NCBI GenBank assembly: GCA_021201395.1
Contig: JAJQFB010000009.1
Coordinates: forward strand, 1-40,042
Length of the DNA: 40,042 nucleotides
Reading direction: 5' to 3'
DNA from: Clostridiales bacterium
GTDB lineage: Bacteria; Bacillota; Clostridia; Lachnospirales; CAG-274
The position numbers and the translations under genes are program-made. Positions 1-7,675 of the stretch are shown piece by piece; the first letter of the stretch is position 1, and every line of letters starts with the position of its first letter. The notes beneath the pieces were generated by a model. It did not search any database. It saw nothing but the letters and a program-made list of their open reading frames with translations, and was not told where the DNA came from.

Positions 1-147
1 TCTTTGTTATGCAACTTTTTATTTATTGTACAAAATTTCTTACTTTCACGTTAATACCTCCAAATTAATTTTAAGTAATTTAATATTACAATAATATTAT
101 TGCCCGAAAATTTTTAAATATAATTATTAAATTGCTTCATTTTAAAG

Positions 148-176
148 TTGTTAAATTTATAAATTTGTGGTAATAT
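148..176 (+). promoter_or_regulatory. SigA-type promoter of malQ
   Basis: TTGTTA (148-153), a 17-base spacer and TATAAT-like TAATAT (171-176) stand 47 bases before the malQ start. The ribosome site AAGGAGG follows at 207-213. Upstream, 1-147 is AT-rich with no gene visible. Confidence 0.65.
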
Positions 177-222
177 AATATTATAGGATTTGTACGATTT
201 TTACATAAGGAGGTATTTATTA

Positions 223-1851
223 ATGAGCGAAAGAAGAAGCGGTGTTTTGGTACACCCCACCTCTCTTTATTCACCTTTCGGAATAGGCGATTTGGGCGAG
301 GGAGCATATAGATTTATAGATTTTTTGGAAAAAGCAAAACAGACTCTGTGGCAGATTCTGCCCTTAGGCCACACAGGCTACGGCAATTCCCCCTATTCAT
401 CATATTCCGCCTTTGCCTGCAACCCTCTTCTTATTTCTCCCGACAAGCTGGCAAATGACGGTCTTTTGGGAAACGAGGATTTGAGAAATATTCCCTATTT
501 TGACAAAAACAGGGTTGAATATGACAGGGTTATAGAATATAAAGAGGGGCTTTTCAGAAAGGCCTTTGAAATGTTTAAAATGTATGCCGACCAAAAGCCT
601 TTTAAGGAATACTGCCGTGAAAACGATTTCTGGCTTTACGACTATGCTCTCTATATTTCCCTTAAAAAGAGGATCATGAACCAAAGAAAGACGGAAAGCG
701 TTCTTACGGATTTTGTGAATTTTGTTGAAAGGGCAAAAAACACACTTAAGGACACTGAAATTATAAATATGTTCTACGGCGCCGCTTTTTGTTCTTTTCC
801 TGAAAAATATTTAAATTTAACCCCCGAAACAAGACGGGAGCTTGAGGAGGATTTAAAGGACGAAATAGAATATAACTGCTTCTTGCAGTATGAATTTTAT
901 AAGCAGTGGTCGGCTCTTAAAAAATATGCAAACAAAAGGGGGATACAGATAATAGGGGATATGCCTATATTTGTTTCCTCCGACAGCTCCGATGCCTGGC
1001 TTCACAGAGAGCTTTTCCACTATGACGAAAAGGGCTTCCCCTCAGCCGTAGCAGGGGTTCCCCCCGATTATTTTTCCGCCACGGGTCAGCTTTGGGGCAA
1101 TTCCCTCTACAGGTGGGACTATCATAAGTCAACAAACTACGACTGGTGGACAAAGAGAATCAAGCAGACTCTTAAATATGTGGATATAGTCAGAATAGAC
1201 CATTTCAGAGCTTTTGAAAGCTACTGGGAAATTCCCTATCCGGCTGAAACGGCGGAAAAGGGCGCTTGGAGAAAGGGTCCCGGAAAAAATTTCTTCGACG
1301 TTTTGAAAAAGCGTCTGGGGGGACTGCCGATTATCGCCGAGGATTTGGGGGATTTGAACCCCGAGGTTCACGAGCTGAGGGACGAGATAGGCCTTGCGGG
1401 AATGAAAGTTTTACAGTTTGCGTTCAGCGGCGCCGCCAACGACTTCCTGCCCCACAACTACAAAAACACCAACTGGATTGTCTACACAGGTACCCACGAC
1501 AACAACACCACCGTAGGCTGGTGGAATGTTGACGTAAACGATGGTGAGAAAAACTATGTAAAGCAGTACCTTAAAACAGACGGCTCCGACATAGCCTGGG
1601 ACTTTATAAGAATGGCCTATTCCTCAGTAGCCGACACGGCTGTTATTCCTATTCAGGACATTCTCTGTCTTGACCAAAATTCAAGAATGAATGTGCCGGG
1701 AGTTGCCGGAGGAAACTGGGAGTTCCGGTTAGCGGAAAATGCTTTAAACGACGGCTATGCCAACGGCCTGAGACTTTTCTCCGAGCTTTACAACAGAAAC
1801 AATATAGAAATTCCCGAAGAAAAAGAGGAAGCGGAAGAAAACGAAGAATAA
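223..1851 (+). CDS. malQ: 4-alpha-glucanotransferase (amylomaltase)
   Basis: This 542-residue cytoplasmic GH77 enzyme transfers alpha-1,4-glucan segments between maltooligosaccharides, producing chains that glycogen/maltodextrin phosphorylase can use; a phosphorylase gene (glgP) lies at 16171-18624. Visible GH77 landmarks are the N-terminal SGVLVHPTSLYSPFGIGDLG, IGDMPIFVSSDSSDAW, the nucleophile region VDIVRIDHFRAF, the acid/base region IIAEDLG and YTGTHDNNT. Length is normal for bacterial MalQ. The ATG at 223 is chosen over a TTG at 190 because AAGGAGG ends nine bases before it. The C-terminus is a short Glu-rich tail. The gene seems monocistronic, with a promoter at 148-176 and a hairpin after the stop. 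Identification is secure. Confidence 0.96.
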   Translation: MSERRSGVLVHPTSLYSPFGIGDLGEGAYRFIDFLEKAKQTLWQILPLGHTGYGNSPYSSYSAFACNPLLISPDKLANDGLLGNEDLRNIPYFDKNRVEYDRVIEYKEGLFRKAFEMFKMYADQKPFKEYCRENDFWLYDYALYISLKKRIMNQRKTESVLTDFVNFVERAKNTLKDTEIINMFYGAAFCSFPEKYLNLTPETRRELEEDLKDEIEYNCFLQYEFYKQWSALKKYANKRGIQIIGDMPIFVSSDSSDAWLHRELFHYDEKGFPSAVAGVPPDYFSATGQLWGNSLYRWDYHKSTNYDWWTKRIKQTLKYVDIVRIDHFRAFESYWEIPYPAETAEKGAWRKGPGKNFFDVLKKRLGGLPIIAEDLGDLNPEVHELRDEIGLAGMKVLQFAFSGAANDFLPHNYKNTNWIVYTGTHDNNTTVGWWNVDVNDGEKNYVKQYLKTDGSDIAWDFIRMAYSSVADTAVIPIQDILCLDQNSRMNVPGVAGGNWEFRLAENALNDGYANGLRLFSELYNRNNIEIPEEKEEAEENEE

Positions 1852-1860
1852 GAATAAATA

Positions 1861-1923
1861 ACAGACAGCCCCCGAAGCCGTAAATACGTAAATATAAGTA
1901 TAAGCGGCCTTGGGGCTGTCTGT
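1861..1923 (+). terminator. Hairpin terminator after malQ
   Basis: A perfect 12-bp inverted repeat, ACAGACAGCCCC (1861-1872) and GGGGCTGTCTGT (1912-1923), begins nine bases after the malQ stop. The loop is 39 bases and only a weak T-rich tail (TAAGCTTTT) follows, so termination efficiency is uncertain. Confidence 0.55.
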
Positions 1924-1972
1924 TAAGCTTTTAAAAAGGCTTAAAAAGGCCGAATTTGCGGTAAAGGCCTTA

Positions 1973-2001
1973 TTGACAAAGACCCCTGTCGGGGGTATTA
2001 T
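1973..2001 (+). promoter_or_regulatory. Near-consensus promoter of the glycosyltransferase genes
   Basis: TTGACA (1973-1978), exactly 17 bases, then TATTAT (1996-2001), 85 bases before the first glycosyltransferase start. The spacer contains an inverted repeat, ACCCC at 1982-1986 and GGGGT at 1992-1996, that could be an operator. Confidence 0.7.
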
Positions 2002-2086
2002 AAATACAGAGGCATTGATTAATTGCTGTTTCAGTATTGATTTTGTAATCAGGGGGACTTCGCCTTCCCCGTATTTGGAGTATTTT

Positions 2087-2950
2087 ATGGATATATCTGT
2101 AATTATCGTAAATTATAACACAAGAAAGCTTTGTGCTCAGACCGTCCGCTCAGTTTTGGACAATTTGGGGGATATGTCGGCGGAAATTATAATAGCCGAC
2201 AACTCTTCTATGGCTTCGGAGGTTTTTTCTTCAACGGACAGCCGTGTAAAGGTCTTTTCCGGGCTTCCCAACAAAGGCTTCGGAACGGCTTCAAACTACG
2301 GAGCTGAAAAAGCTTCGGGAAAGTACATACTGTTTTTAAATTCCGACACAATTATGCAGCCGAAAACCCTGCCCCGTGCCGTTTCCTATATGGAGACTCA
2401 CCCTGAGACAGGCTGTTTGGGCACAAGAACCCTCCTTGAGGACGGCAGCTTCGACCACGGCTGTAAAAGGGGCTTCCCCACCCCCTTTAATTCATTTTGC
2501 TATTTTTTAAAGCTGGACAGGCTTTTTCCCAAAAGCAAGGCCGTAGGGGGCTACAGACAGACACATATAGGCCGGGAGGAAACTGCGGAGGTTCAGTGTG
2601 TTTCAGGCTCCTTTATGCTTATGCCGAGAGAGGTTTTTAAGGAGACGGGGGGCTTTGACGAGGAAATATTTATGCACGGAGAGGATATTGACCTGTGTTA
2701 CAGAATAGGGCTGACAGGCAGAAAGGTAGTTTATTTGGGCGATGTATTTATGATACATCTCAAGGGGAGAAGTTCTCTTCATCAAAAAGGCAAAGAGAGT
2801 ATAAAAAACTTTTATAAAGGCATTACATATGTTTACGACAAATATTATACCGATAAACACGGTAAAGTAGGAACGGCTCTGTTTCATCTCGCCATTAAAT
2901 TAAAATATTATATGACCCTTTTAAGGCACTATATTTCGGGCGGAAAGTGA
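2087..2950 (+). CDS. GT2 family glycosyltransferase (rhamnosyltransferase-like)
   Basis: A 287-residue GT-A fold glycosyltransferase, likely adding a sugar to a cell-surface polysaccharide from a nucleotide-sugar donor; donor and acceptor cannot be read from sequence. The N-terminus MDISVIIVNYNTRKL is the typical family 2 opening, LFLNSDTIM carries the DxD-like metal/nucleotide motif (as NSD), and GGFDEEIFMHGEDIDLCYR is the conserved acceptor/catalytic region of WbbL-like rhamnosyltransferases. No transmembrane segment is evident. The ATG at 2087 is preferred over an upstream in-frame start at 1910 because the family homology begins there and GGAG sits at 2077-2080; the earlier start would lie inside the preceding terminator. 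It is followed by another GT2 gene 67 bases later. Confidence 0.88.
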   Translation: MDISVIIVNYNTRKLCAQTVRSVLDNLGDMSAEIIIADNSSMASEVFSSTDSRVKVFSGLPNKGFGTASNYGAEKASGKYILFLNSDTIMQPKTLPRAVSYMETHPETGCLGTRTLLEDGSFDHGCKRGFPTPFNSFCYFLKLDRLFPKSKAVGGYRQTHIGREETAEVQCVSGSFMLMPREVFKETGGFDEEIFMHGEDIDLCYRIGLTGRKVVYLGDVFMIHLKGRSSLHQKGKESIKNFYKGITYVYDKYYTDKHGKVGTALFHLAIKLKYYMTLLRHYISGGK

Positions 2951-3017
2951 AACGGCTGTTTAGCATTCGGCAATCGGCAGTCAGCGGTTAAAGGTCAAGT
3001 TATAGGCGGTCGGCATT

Positions 3018-4670
3018 ATGATAGGCATAAAAAAGCTTAAAAATTATTTACATAAAAACGGAATAAAAAATACGGCAGCAAAGGTATATGAATATTTGCT
3101 TTACAGAAAAAAGGCCAGGGCATATATGGCCGAAAACCGCCCATTGGAAACGGAGCTGAGTGCCCGGTCGGAAAGGCGGTTCACAAGGGGAACAAAATTC
3201 AGCATTGTTGTGCCGCTGTATAACTCAAACCCCCGTTATTTGGAGGAGCTTATAGCCTCGGTTATTGCCCAGACCTACGGCAAATGGGAACTTTTGTTAA
3301 TTGACGGAAGCCCCTTAAGCTATAGCTTGGGGGAAGAAACCGCCATGAAATATGTTAAGGAGGAGGGCCGCATAAAATACCGCAGGTTAGGGGGGAATTT
3401 AGGCATATCGGGAAACACAAACCACGGTGTTTCCGTTTCATCGGGGGAATATATAGTTTTTCTCGACCACGACGACCTTTTACGCCGTGACGCCCTCTAC
3501 AGAGCGGCCGAAGCCATAGAACAGACAGGGGCGGACTTTCTCTATTCCGATGAAATGAATTTCTCCGAAAAGCCCGAAAATGTCTCCGCTGTTACCCTTA
3601 AGCCCGATTTCAGTAAGTATACCCTTTTCGGCATAAACTGCATAGGCCATATGTGCGTTGTTAAAAAGGAGCTTTATAACAAAGTCGGGGGCTTACGCAG
3701 GGAATATGACGGCAGTCAGGACTATGACCTTGTTTTAAGGCTTTCGGAGAAGGCCAAAAAAATTTATCACCTGCCCTATGTGCTTTATTACTGGCGGATA
3801 CACTCTCAGTCTGTGGCTTCGGGAATAGAAGCTAAGGACTACTGCCTTGAAAAGGCAAAGGATGCCGTAAAAAAACACCTTGAGGGAATGGAGATAAAGG
3901 CGGAAATTGGGGATATAGCCGGGGCCGAGTCGGCTTACCGCTTAAAATATGACTTTGACAGAAAACAAAAGGTCAGCCTTATAGTCTGTTTTTCGGGAGA
4001 CGAAAAGGCCTTTGAAAGGTATATGAACAATATTCTTGACGCTGTTTCGGAAAATAATGTTGAAATTATCTCCGTAGGGGGCTATAATATATTTGGCGGA
4101 GTTTATAATATAAGCTTTTCTCAGGAATATAACTTCTGCAAAATGGCGAATATAGGTGCAAGAGAGGCAAGAGGAAGCCTGCTTATGTTTCTTGACGGCA
4201 GAGTTTTGCCTAAGAGCGGTTTTTTGGATGAGCTTATACCCTATGCTTCCTTTGAGGATGTAGGCTGTGTGGGAGGGAAGCTTATTGACAGGAGAGGCTT
4301 TATTTATGCCTTAGGCTACAGGCTTGACCCTGATAAGATTCTTGAGCCTTATTTAAAAGGTCTTGCAAAAAACAGTATAGGCTATATGCGGCGGCTTAAA
4401 ATCGCCGGAAACTGCACCTGTCTCTTCGGGGGCTTTATGATGGTCAAAAAGAAGGACTTTATCGCCGTTGGGGGCTTTGACGAAATGATGGGGGTTATAA
4501 GCGGAGGGGCGGATCTCTGCCTAAGGCTTTTAAACAGAGGAAACAATATAATAACCCCCTATGCCGAGGCCGTTGTTTCGGGAAAAATCCGAGAGGATTT
4601 CGATGAATTTTACAGCCTGAACAAATACACCGTAAATGCAGGGGATAAATATCTAAGGCTCCCCTTTTAA
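3018..4670 (+). CDS. Two-domain GT2 family glycosyltransferase
   Basis: A 550-residue protein with a complete N-terminal GT2 domain (about residues 58-270) and a second GT2-like domain (about 315-530). The first shows FSIVVPLYNSNPRYLEELIA, YIVFLDHDDLL (the acidic nucleotide-sugar/metal site) and the DLVLRLSEKA region. The second begins KVSLIVCFSGDEKAF and has LMFLDGRVLPKSGF where an acidic triad is expected, so it may be non-catalytic or have altered chemistry. The family usually builds rhamnan or other surface polysaccharides in the cytoplasm at the membrane. The start at 3018 has only a weak purine stretch ahead of it. It probably shares the promoter at 1973-2001 with the preceding gene. 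Substrate is unknown. Confidence 0.85.
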   Translation: MIGIKKLKNYLHKNGIKNTAAKVYEYLLYRKKARAYMAENRPLETELSARSERRFTRGTKFSIVVPLYNSNPRYLEELIASVIAQTYGKWELLLIDGSPLSYSLGEETAMKYVKEEGRIKYRRLGGNLGISGNTNHGVSVSSGEYIVFLDHDDLLRRDALYRAAEAIEQTGADFLYSDEMNFSEKPENVSAVTLKPDFSKYTLFGINCIGHMCVVKKELYNKVGGLRREYDGSQDYDLVLRLSEKAKKIYHLPYVLYYWRIHSQSVASGIEAKDYCLEKAKDAVKKHLEGMEIKAEIGDIAGAESAYRLKYDFDRKQKVSLIVCFSGDEKAFERYMNNILDAVSENNVEIISVGGYNIFGGVYNISFSQEYNFCKMANIGAREARGSLLMFLDGRVLPKSGFLDELIPYASFEDVGCVGGKLIDRRGFIYALGYRLDPDKILEPYLKGLAKNSIGYMRRLKIAGNCTCLFGGFMMVKKKDFIAVGGFDEMMGVISGGADLCLRLLNRGNNIITPYAEAVVSGKIREDFDEFYSLNKYTVNAGDKYLRLPF

Positions 4671-4717
4671 GGGGTACTGAGAATCGGCACGCCAAAACTA
4701 TATAATAAACAAAGGAG
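4671..4717 (+). repeat. Duplicated leader element, copy 1 (before proC)
   Basis: Bases 4671-4693 match the reverse strand at 7653-7675 at 22 of 23 positions, and both copies end in ACAAAGGAG (4709-4717 here). The element starts immediately after the stop codon of the upstream gene and ends with the ribosome site of proC. Within this copy CTGAGA (4677-4682), an 18-base spacer and TATAAT (4701-4706) could act as a weak promoter; the other copy lacks TATAAT. Confidence 0.75.
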
Positions 4718-4729
4718 AATTTGAAAGAA

Positions 4730-5524
4730 ATGAAAATAGGTTTTATAGGCTGCGGAAATATGGCTTCCGCAATTATGGGCGGACTTATTAAGAACGAGGT
4801 TTTTAAGCCCGAGGAAATTATAGCCTCTGATTCGTATGAGGAAAGCCTTAAAAGGGCAAAAGAAAAATTCGGTGTTTTCGTCACGGGAGACAATACGGAG
4901 TGCGTCAAGCTTGCGGAGGTTGTTGTTCTTTCCGTTAAGCCTCAATATTATGAAACGGTTATTGAGGAAATAAAGGATTTTATCTCCGTTGACAAGCTTG
5001 TCATAACAATAGCCCCGGGAAAGACTCTTTCCTGGCTGGGAGAACGCTTCGGCGGCAGGGTTAAAATCGTGAGAACAATGCCAAACACCCCTGCTCTTGT
5101 AGGAGAGGGTATGACGGGGGTATGCAAAAACGAATATGTGACGGAAAAAGATATGGACTACGCCCTTAAAATACTGTCAAGCTTCGGAAAGGCGGAGGTT
5201 GTAAGCGAAGCCGTTATGAACGCCGTTGTGGCTGTAAGCGGAAGCTCCCCTGCCTATGTTTTTATGCTTATAGAAGCTATGGCCGACGGAGCCGTTGCAG
5301 CCGGGATGTCAAGAGAGGCAGCCTATAAATTTGCGGCTCAGGCCGTTTTGGGCAGTGCTAAAATGGTTTTGGAAACGGGAAAACACCCCGGCGAGCTTAA
5401 GGATATGGTTTGCTCCCCTGCCGGAACGACTATAGGAGCCGTTAAGGTTTTAGAGGAAAAGGGCTTCAGAGGCGCCGTTATGGACGCTATGGAAAAATGC
5501 GTTGAAATTTGCAGGGGTATGTAA
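4730..5524 (+). CDS. proC: Pyrroline-5-carboxylate reductase
   Basis: A 264-residue cytoplasmic enzyme that reduces 1-pyrroline-5-carboxylate to L-proline with NAD(P)H, the last step of proline synthesis. The N-terminal Rossmann fingerprint is IGFIGCGNMASAIMGGL, VVLSVKPQYY is the middle of the dinucleotide domain, RTMPNTPALVGEGMT is the family signature, and the C-terminal helical dimerisation domain includes VSGSSPAYVFMLIEAMADG and CSPAGTTIGAV. Length is typical. The ATG at 4730 is chosen over an in-frame TTG at 4721, which would be only three bases from AAAGGAG. The gene is convergent with the S41 protease gene and ends at a shared bidirectional terminator. Confidence 0.95.
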   Translation: MKIGFIGCGNMASAIMGGLIKNEVFKPEEIIASDSYEESLKRAKEKFGVFVTGDNTECVKLAEVVVLSVKPQYYETVIEEIKDFISVDKLVITIAPGKTLSWLGERFGGRVKIVRTMPNTPALVGEGMTGVCKNEYVTEKDMDYALKILSSFGKAEVVSEAVMNAVVAVSGSSPAYVFMLIEAMADGAVAAGMSREAAYKFAAQAVLGSAKMVLETGKHPGELKDMVCSPAGTTIGAVKVLEEKGFRGAVMDAMEKCVEICRGM

Positions 5525-5547
5525 AAACAGAATAAACACAAACATTA

Positions 5548-5597
5548 AAGGGGCTTCCGCAAAACAGTTTATATTATCTGTTTTACGGCAGCCCCTT
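5548..5597. terminator. Bidirectional terminator between proC and the S41 protease gene
   Basis: Left arm 5548-5567 and right arm 5578-5597 pair over nearly their whole length (AAGGGGCT/AGCCCCTT, CCG/CGG, AAAACAG/CTGTTTT). T-rich tails flank it on both strands, so it can end transcripts from both convergent genes. Confidence 0.85.
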
Positions 5598-5617
5598 GTG
5601 TTTTATTTTAAATTTTG

Positions 5618-7063
5618 TCAGTCTACCTTTAAAAGCTCCGTAAAGGCCTTTTCAAGGGCGTCGTCGTGTTCTACGGAACGGGCGTAGAGAGCCAAATTAA
5701 GTGAGTTTACCGTTTCGGCGTCTAATTTTACCGTCGCCGGTATTCCTGTTTTTGTCTGGAAAGTGGCAAGAGCCCTTTTGGCGTCGCCGTCAGTTTCCAC
5801 CTTATAGCCCAAATATCTGTATATATCCTTCATTTTATCCGAATCAACCTCGTCGTTTTCCGAAACAAGGTACATTGTGGAGATTTCTATGTCGGGTTCA
5901 ACTCCTACGCCGTTTATTATGTTGCCGTTTCTCGTAAAATATTCAAGGGTCGTCAGCTTAAGCATACCCAAACTGGGCAGACTTGCTATTGTCTGAACAA
6001 CTCCTTTACCGTAGGTTGTTGTTCCTACGGAAAAGCCTATTTCAGACTCCTTTACGGCGCTTGCAATAATCTCCGCCGCAGAAGCCGTCATTGAATTAGT
6101 CAAAACCGCAATTTCCTTAAAGGGAGGCTTTTTAAGTGTGGAAAATGTTTCCTCTATGTTCCCGGTTTTGTCCTGAGTGTACATAATTCTGCCTTCGGGA
6201 ATTATCTGTCTGCAAATTTCAACGGCCTCGTCTACAATTCCCCCGGAATTTCCCCTTAAGTCTAAAATCAGCTTGTTCATACCTCTCTGTCTTGCCCATG
6301 TTACGGCCTCTTTAAATTCCTCCGCCGTTTCGGAACCTATAACGGTAATCTGTATGTAGGCTATTTCGTCCCAGTCGGTTTCGGAATCAACGGCAAACAA
6401 GTCGTCCATTTCCTTATGGAAAACAGTATTTACTTTAACAGCCTCAAGATTAAAGTTTACTTCAAAGGTCTTGTTGTTTCTCAATATTGTAAAGCTGTAT
6501 TCGGGCATATCTACATTTGTAAGCATTGCGTCAATTTCACCGTAGCTTTTGTAGAGAGTGCTTTCGCCGTTTATAACGGTTATTTTGTCCCCTGCCAAAA
6601 GACCTGCTTTTTGAGCCGGGCTCTGCTGTATAAGCTCCGAAATTTGAGGATAGTCCTCAGTTACGATAAAGGCGAAGCCCGTAGCGTAAACCTCGTTTGA
6701 CACTCCCTGCATAAAGGATTCATATTCATCAGCTGTGTAATATTCGGAATAGTCGTCAAGACTGGAGGCCATAGCCGTAACGGCGGCTTCTATAAGCTTT
6801 TCTATGTCAACATCTCCGCCGACATAGTTTTTTTCGATATATTCTATAACTCCGGCGAGATAGCCCCCTGCGGAAACATAATCGTCAAAATAATATGTTT
6901 CCTCTGAATCATCTTCCTCCGTATCGGCTACGCCGTCAGAGTCAATGTCCGGCTCTGCCTCATCGGCAGTTTCGCTTTCTGAGGTACTCTCTGCAAAACA
7001 TATACTCAGCCCAAAGGAAAGGGCAAGCAATAATGCGGAAAATACAGTTAAAAATTTTTTCAT
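5618..7063 (-). CDS. Secreted carboxyl-terminal processing protease (S41 family)
   Basis: A 481-residue exported serine protease of the CtpA/CtpB type, which cleaves the C-termini of extracytoplasmic proteins; in sporulating Firmicutes CtpB participates in sigma-K signalling, but that role here is inference. Residues 1-24 are a signal peptide, 25-60 a very acidic linker, about 120-205 a PDZ domain, and about 230-410 the peptidase core with LDLRGNSGG (268-275), nucleophile Ser328 in TASAAE and general base Lys353 in YGKGVVQ. A C-terminal peptidoglycan-binding-like segment follows (ALATFQTKTGIPA onward). It is the last gene of the ftsK-fhs-rimO-pgsA run, four bases after the pgsA stop, with GGGGTGAG as the ribosome site. 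Confidence 0.92.
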   Translation of the reverse strand: MKKFLTVFSALLLALSFGLSICFAESTSESETADEAEPDIDSDGVADTEEDDSEETYYFDDYVSAGGYLAGVIEYIEKNYVGGDVDIEKLIEAAVTAMASSLDDYSEYYTADEYESFMQGVSNEVYATGFAFIVTEDYPQISELIQQSPAQKAGLLAGDKITVINGESTLYKSYGEIDAMLTNVDMPEYSFTILRNNKTFEVNFNLEAVKVNTVFHKEMDDLFAVDSETDWDEIAYIQITVIGSETAEEFKEAVTWARQRGMNKLILDLRGNSGGIVDEAVEICRQIIPEGRIMYTQDKTGNIEETFSTLKKPPFKEIAVLTNSMTASAAEIIASAVKESEIGFSVGTTTYGKGVVQTIASLPSLGMLKLTTLEYFTRNGNIINGVGVEPDIEISTMYLVSENDEVDSDKMKDIYRYLGYKVETDGDAKRALATFQTKTGIPATVKLDAETVNSLNLALYARSVEHDDALEKAFTELLKVD

Positions 7064-7067
7064 CTAC

Positions 7068-7622
7068 TCACCCCTTTAAAACATCCTTGTTGTTGTATAA
7101 ATAGTCAACAGCGGAAATAACCGTCAGAGCCGCCGCCAAAATTATAATTATAACACTTACCGTTTCCATAACAGCCGTGTCAATATTTAACAGAAGTATT
7201 ATTATCATAGCCATCTGGCTTATTGTTTTAAGCTTTCCCCACTTTGAAGCCGCTATAACAACTCCCTTTTCAACCGCAAGGGTTCGAAAGCCCGTTATCA
7301 TAAATTCCCTTGCTGTGATTATAATAACTATAACCCCCGGCAGAGAAACAACGGCGTCGGGAATATCTATAAGGGCTATCATAGCCGAAGAGCAGAGGAG
7401 CTTGTCGGCAAGAGGGTCCATAAATTTCCCGAAGTCCGTAATAAGGTTATATTTTCGGGCAATATAGCCGTCAAGACAGTCTGTCAGAGAAGCTATAATA
7501 AAAACCGATAGGGCAAGATAACGGTTAAAGCCTGCCGGCAGACCCAAAGGGCATAAAAGCAGTATTAAGAACACGGGTATTAATATTATTCTGAATAGTG
7601 TAAGCTTGTTTGGCAGATTCAA
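7068..7622 (-). CDS. pgsA: CDP-diacylglycerol-glycerol-3-phosphate 3-phosphatidyltransferase
   Basis: A 184-residue integral membrane enzyme that makes phosphatidylglycerophosphate from CDP-diacylglycerol and glycerol-3-phosphate, the committed step to phosphatidylglycerol. The CDP-alcohol phosphotransferase signature is visible from DCLDGYIAR to FGKFMDPLADK, with the spaced Asp residues that bind metal and CDP. Several hydrophobic helices cover the rest. The start is TTG (MNLPNKLTLFR), supported by ACAAAGGAGGGG just upstream; family members commonly begin with MNLPN. The stop is four bases before the protease gene. The leader is a near copy of the one before proC. Other CDP-alcohol transferases are possible, but length and neighbours fit PgsA. 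Confidence 0.93.
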   Translation of the reverse strand: MNLPNKLTLFRIILIPVFLILLLCPLGLPAGFNRYLALSVFIIASLTDCLDGYIARKYNLITDFGKFMDPLADKLLCSSAMIALIDIPDAVVSLPGVIVIIITAREFMITGFRTLAVEKGVVIAASKWGKLKTISQMAMIIILLLNIDTAVMETVSVIIIILAAALTVISAVDYLYNNKDVLKG

Positions 7623-7631
7623 CCTTATCCC

Positions 7632-7675
7632 CTCCTTTGTTGATTAAGTTCGGGCGTGCAGATTCTCAGTACCCC
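7632..7675 (-). repeat. Duplicated leader element, copy 2 (before pgsA)
   Basis: Read on the minus strand, 7675-7653 matches 4671-4693 with one mismatch, and the block again ends in ACAAAGGAG directly before a start codon. It overlaps the last codons and stop of rimO. The middle section is 12 bases here against 15 before proC. Confidence 0.75.
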
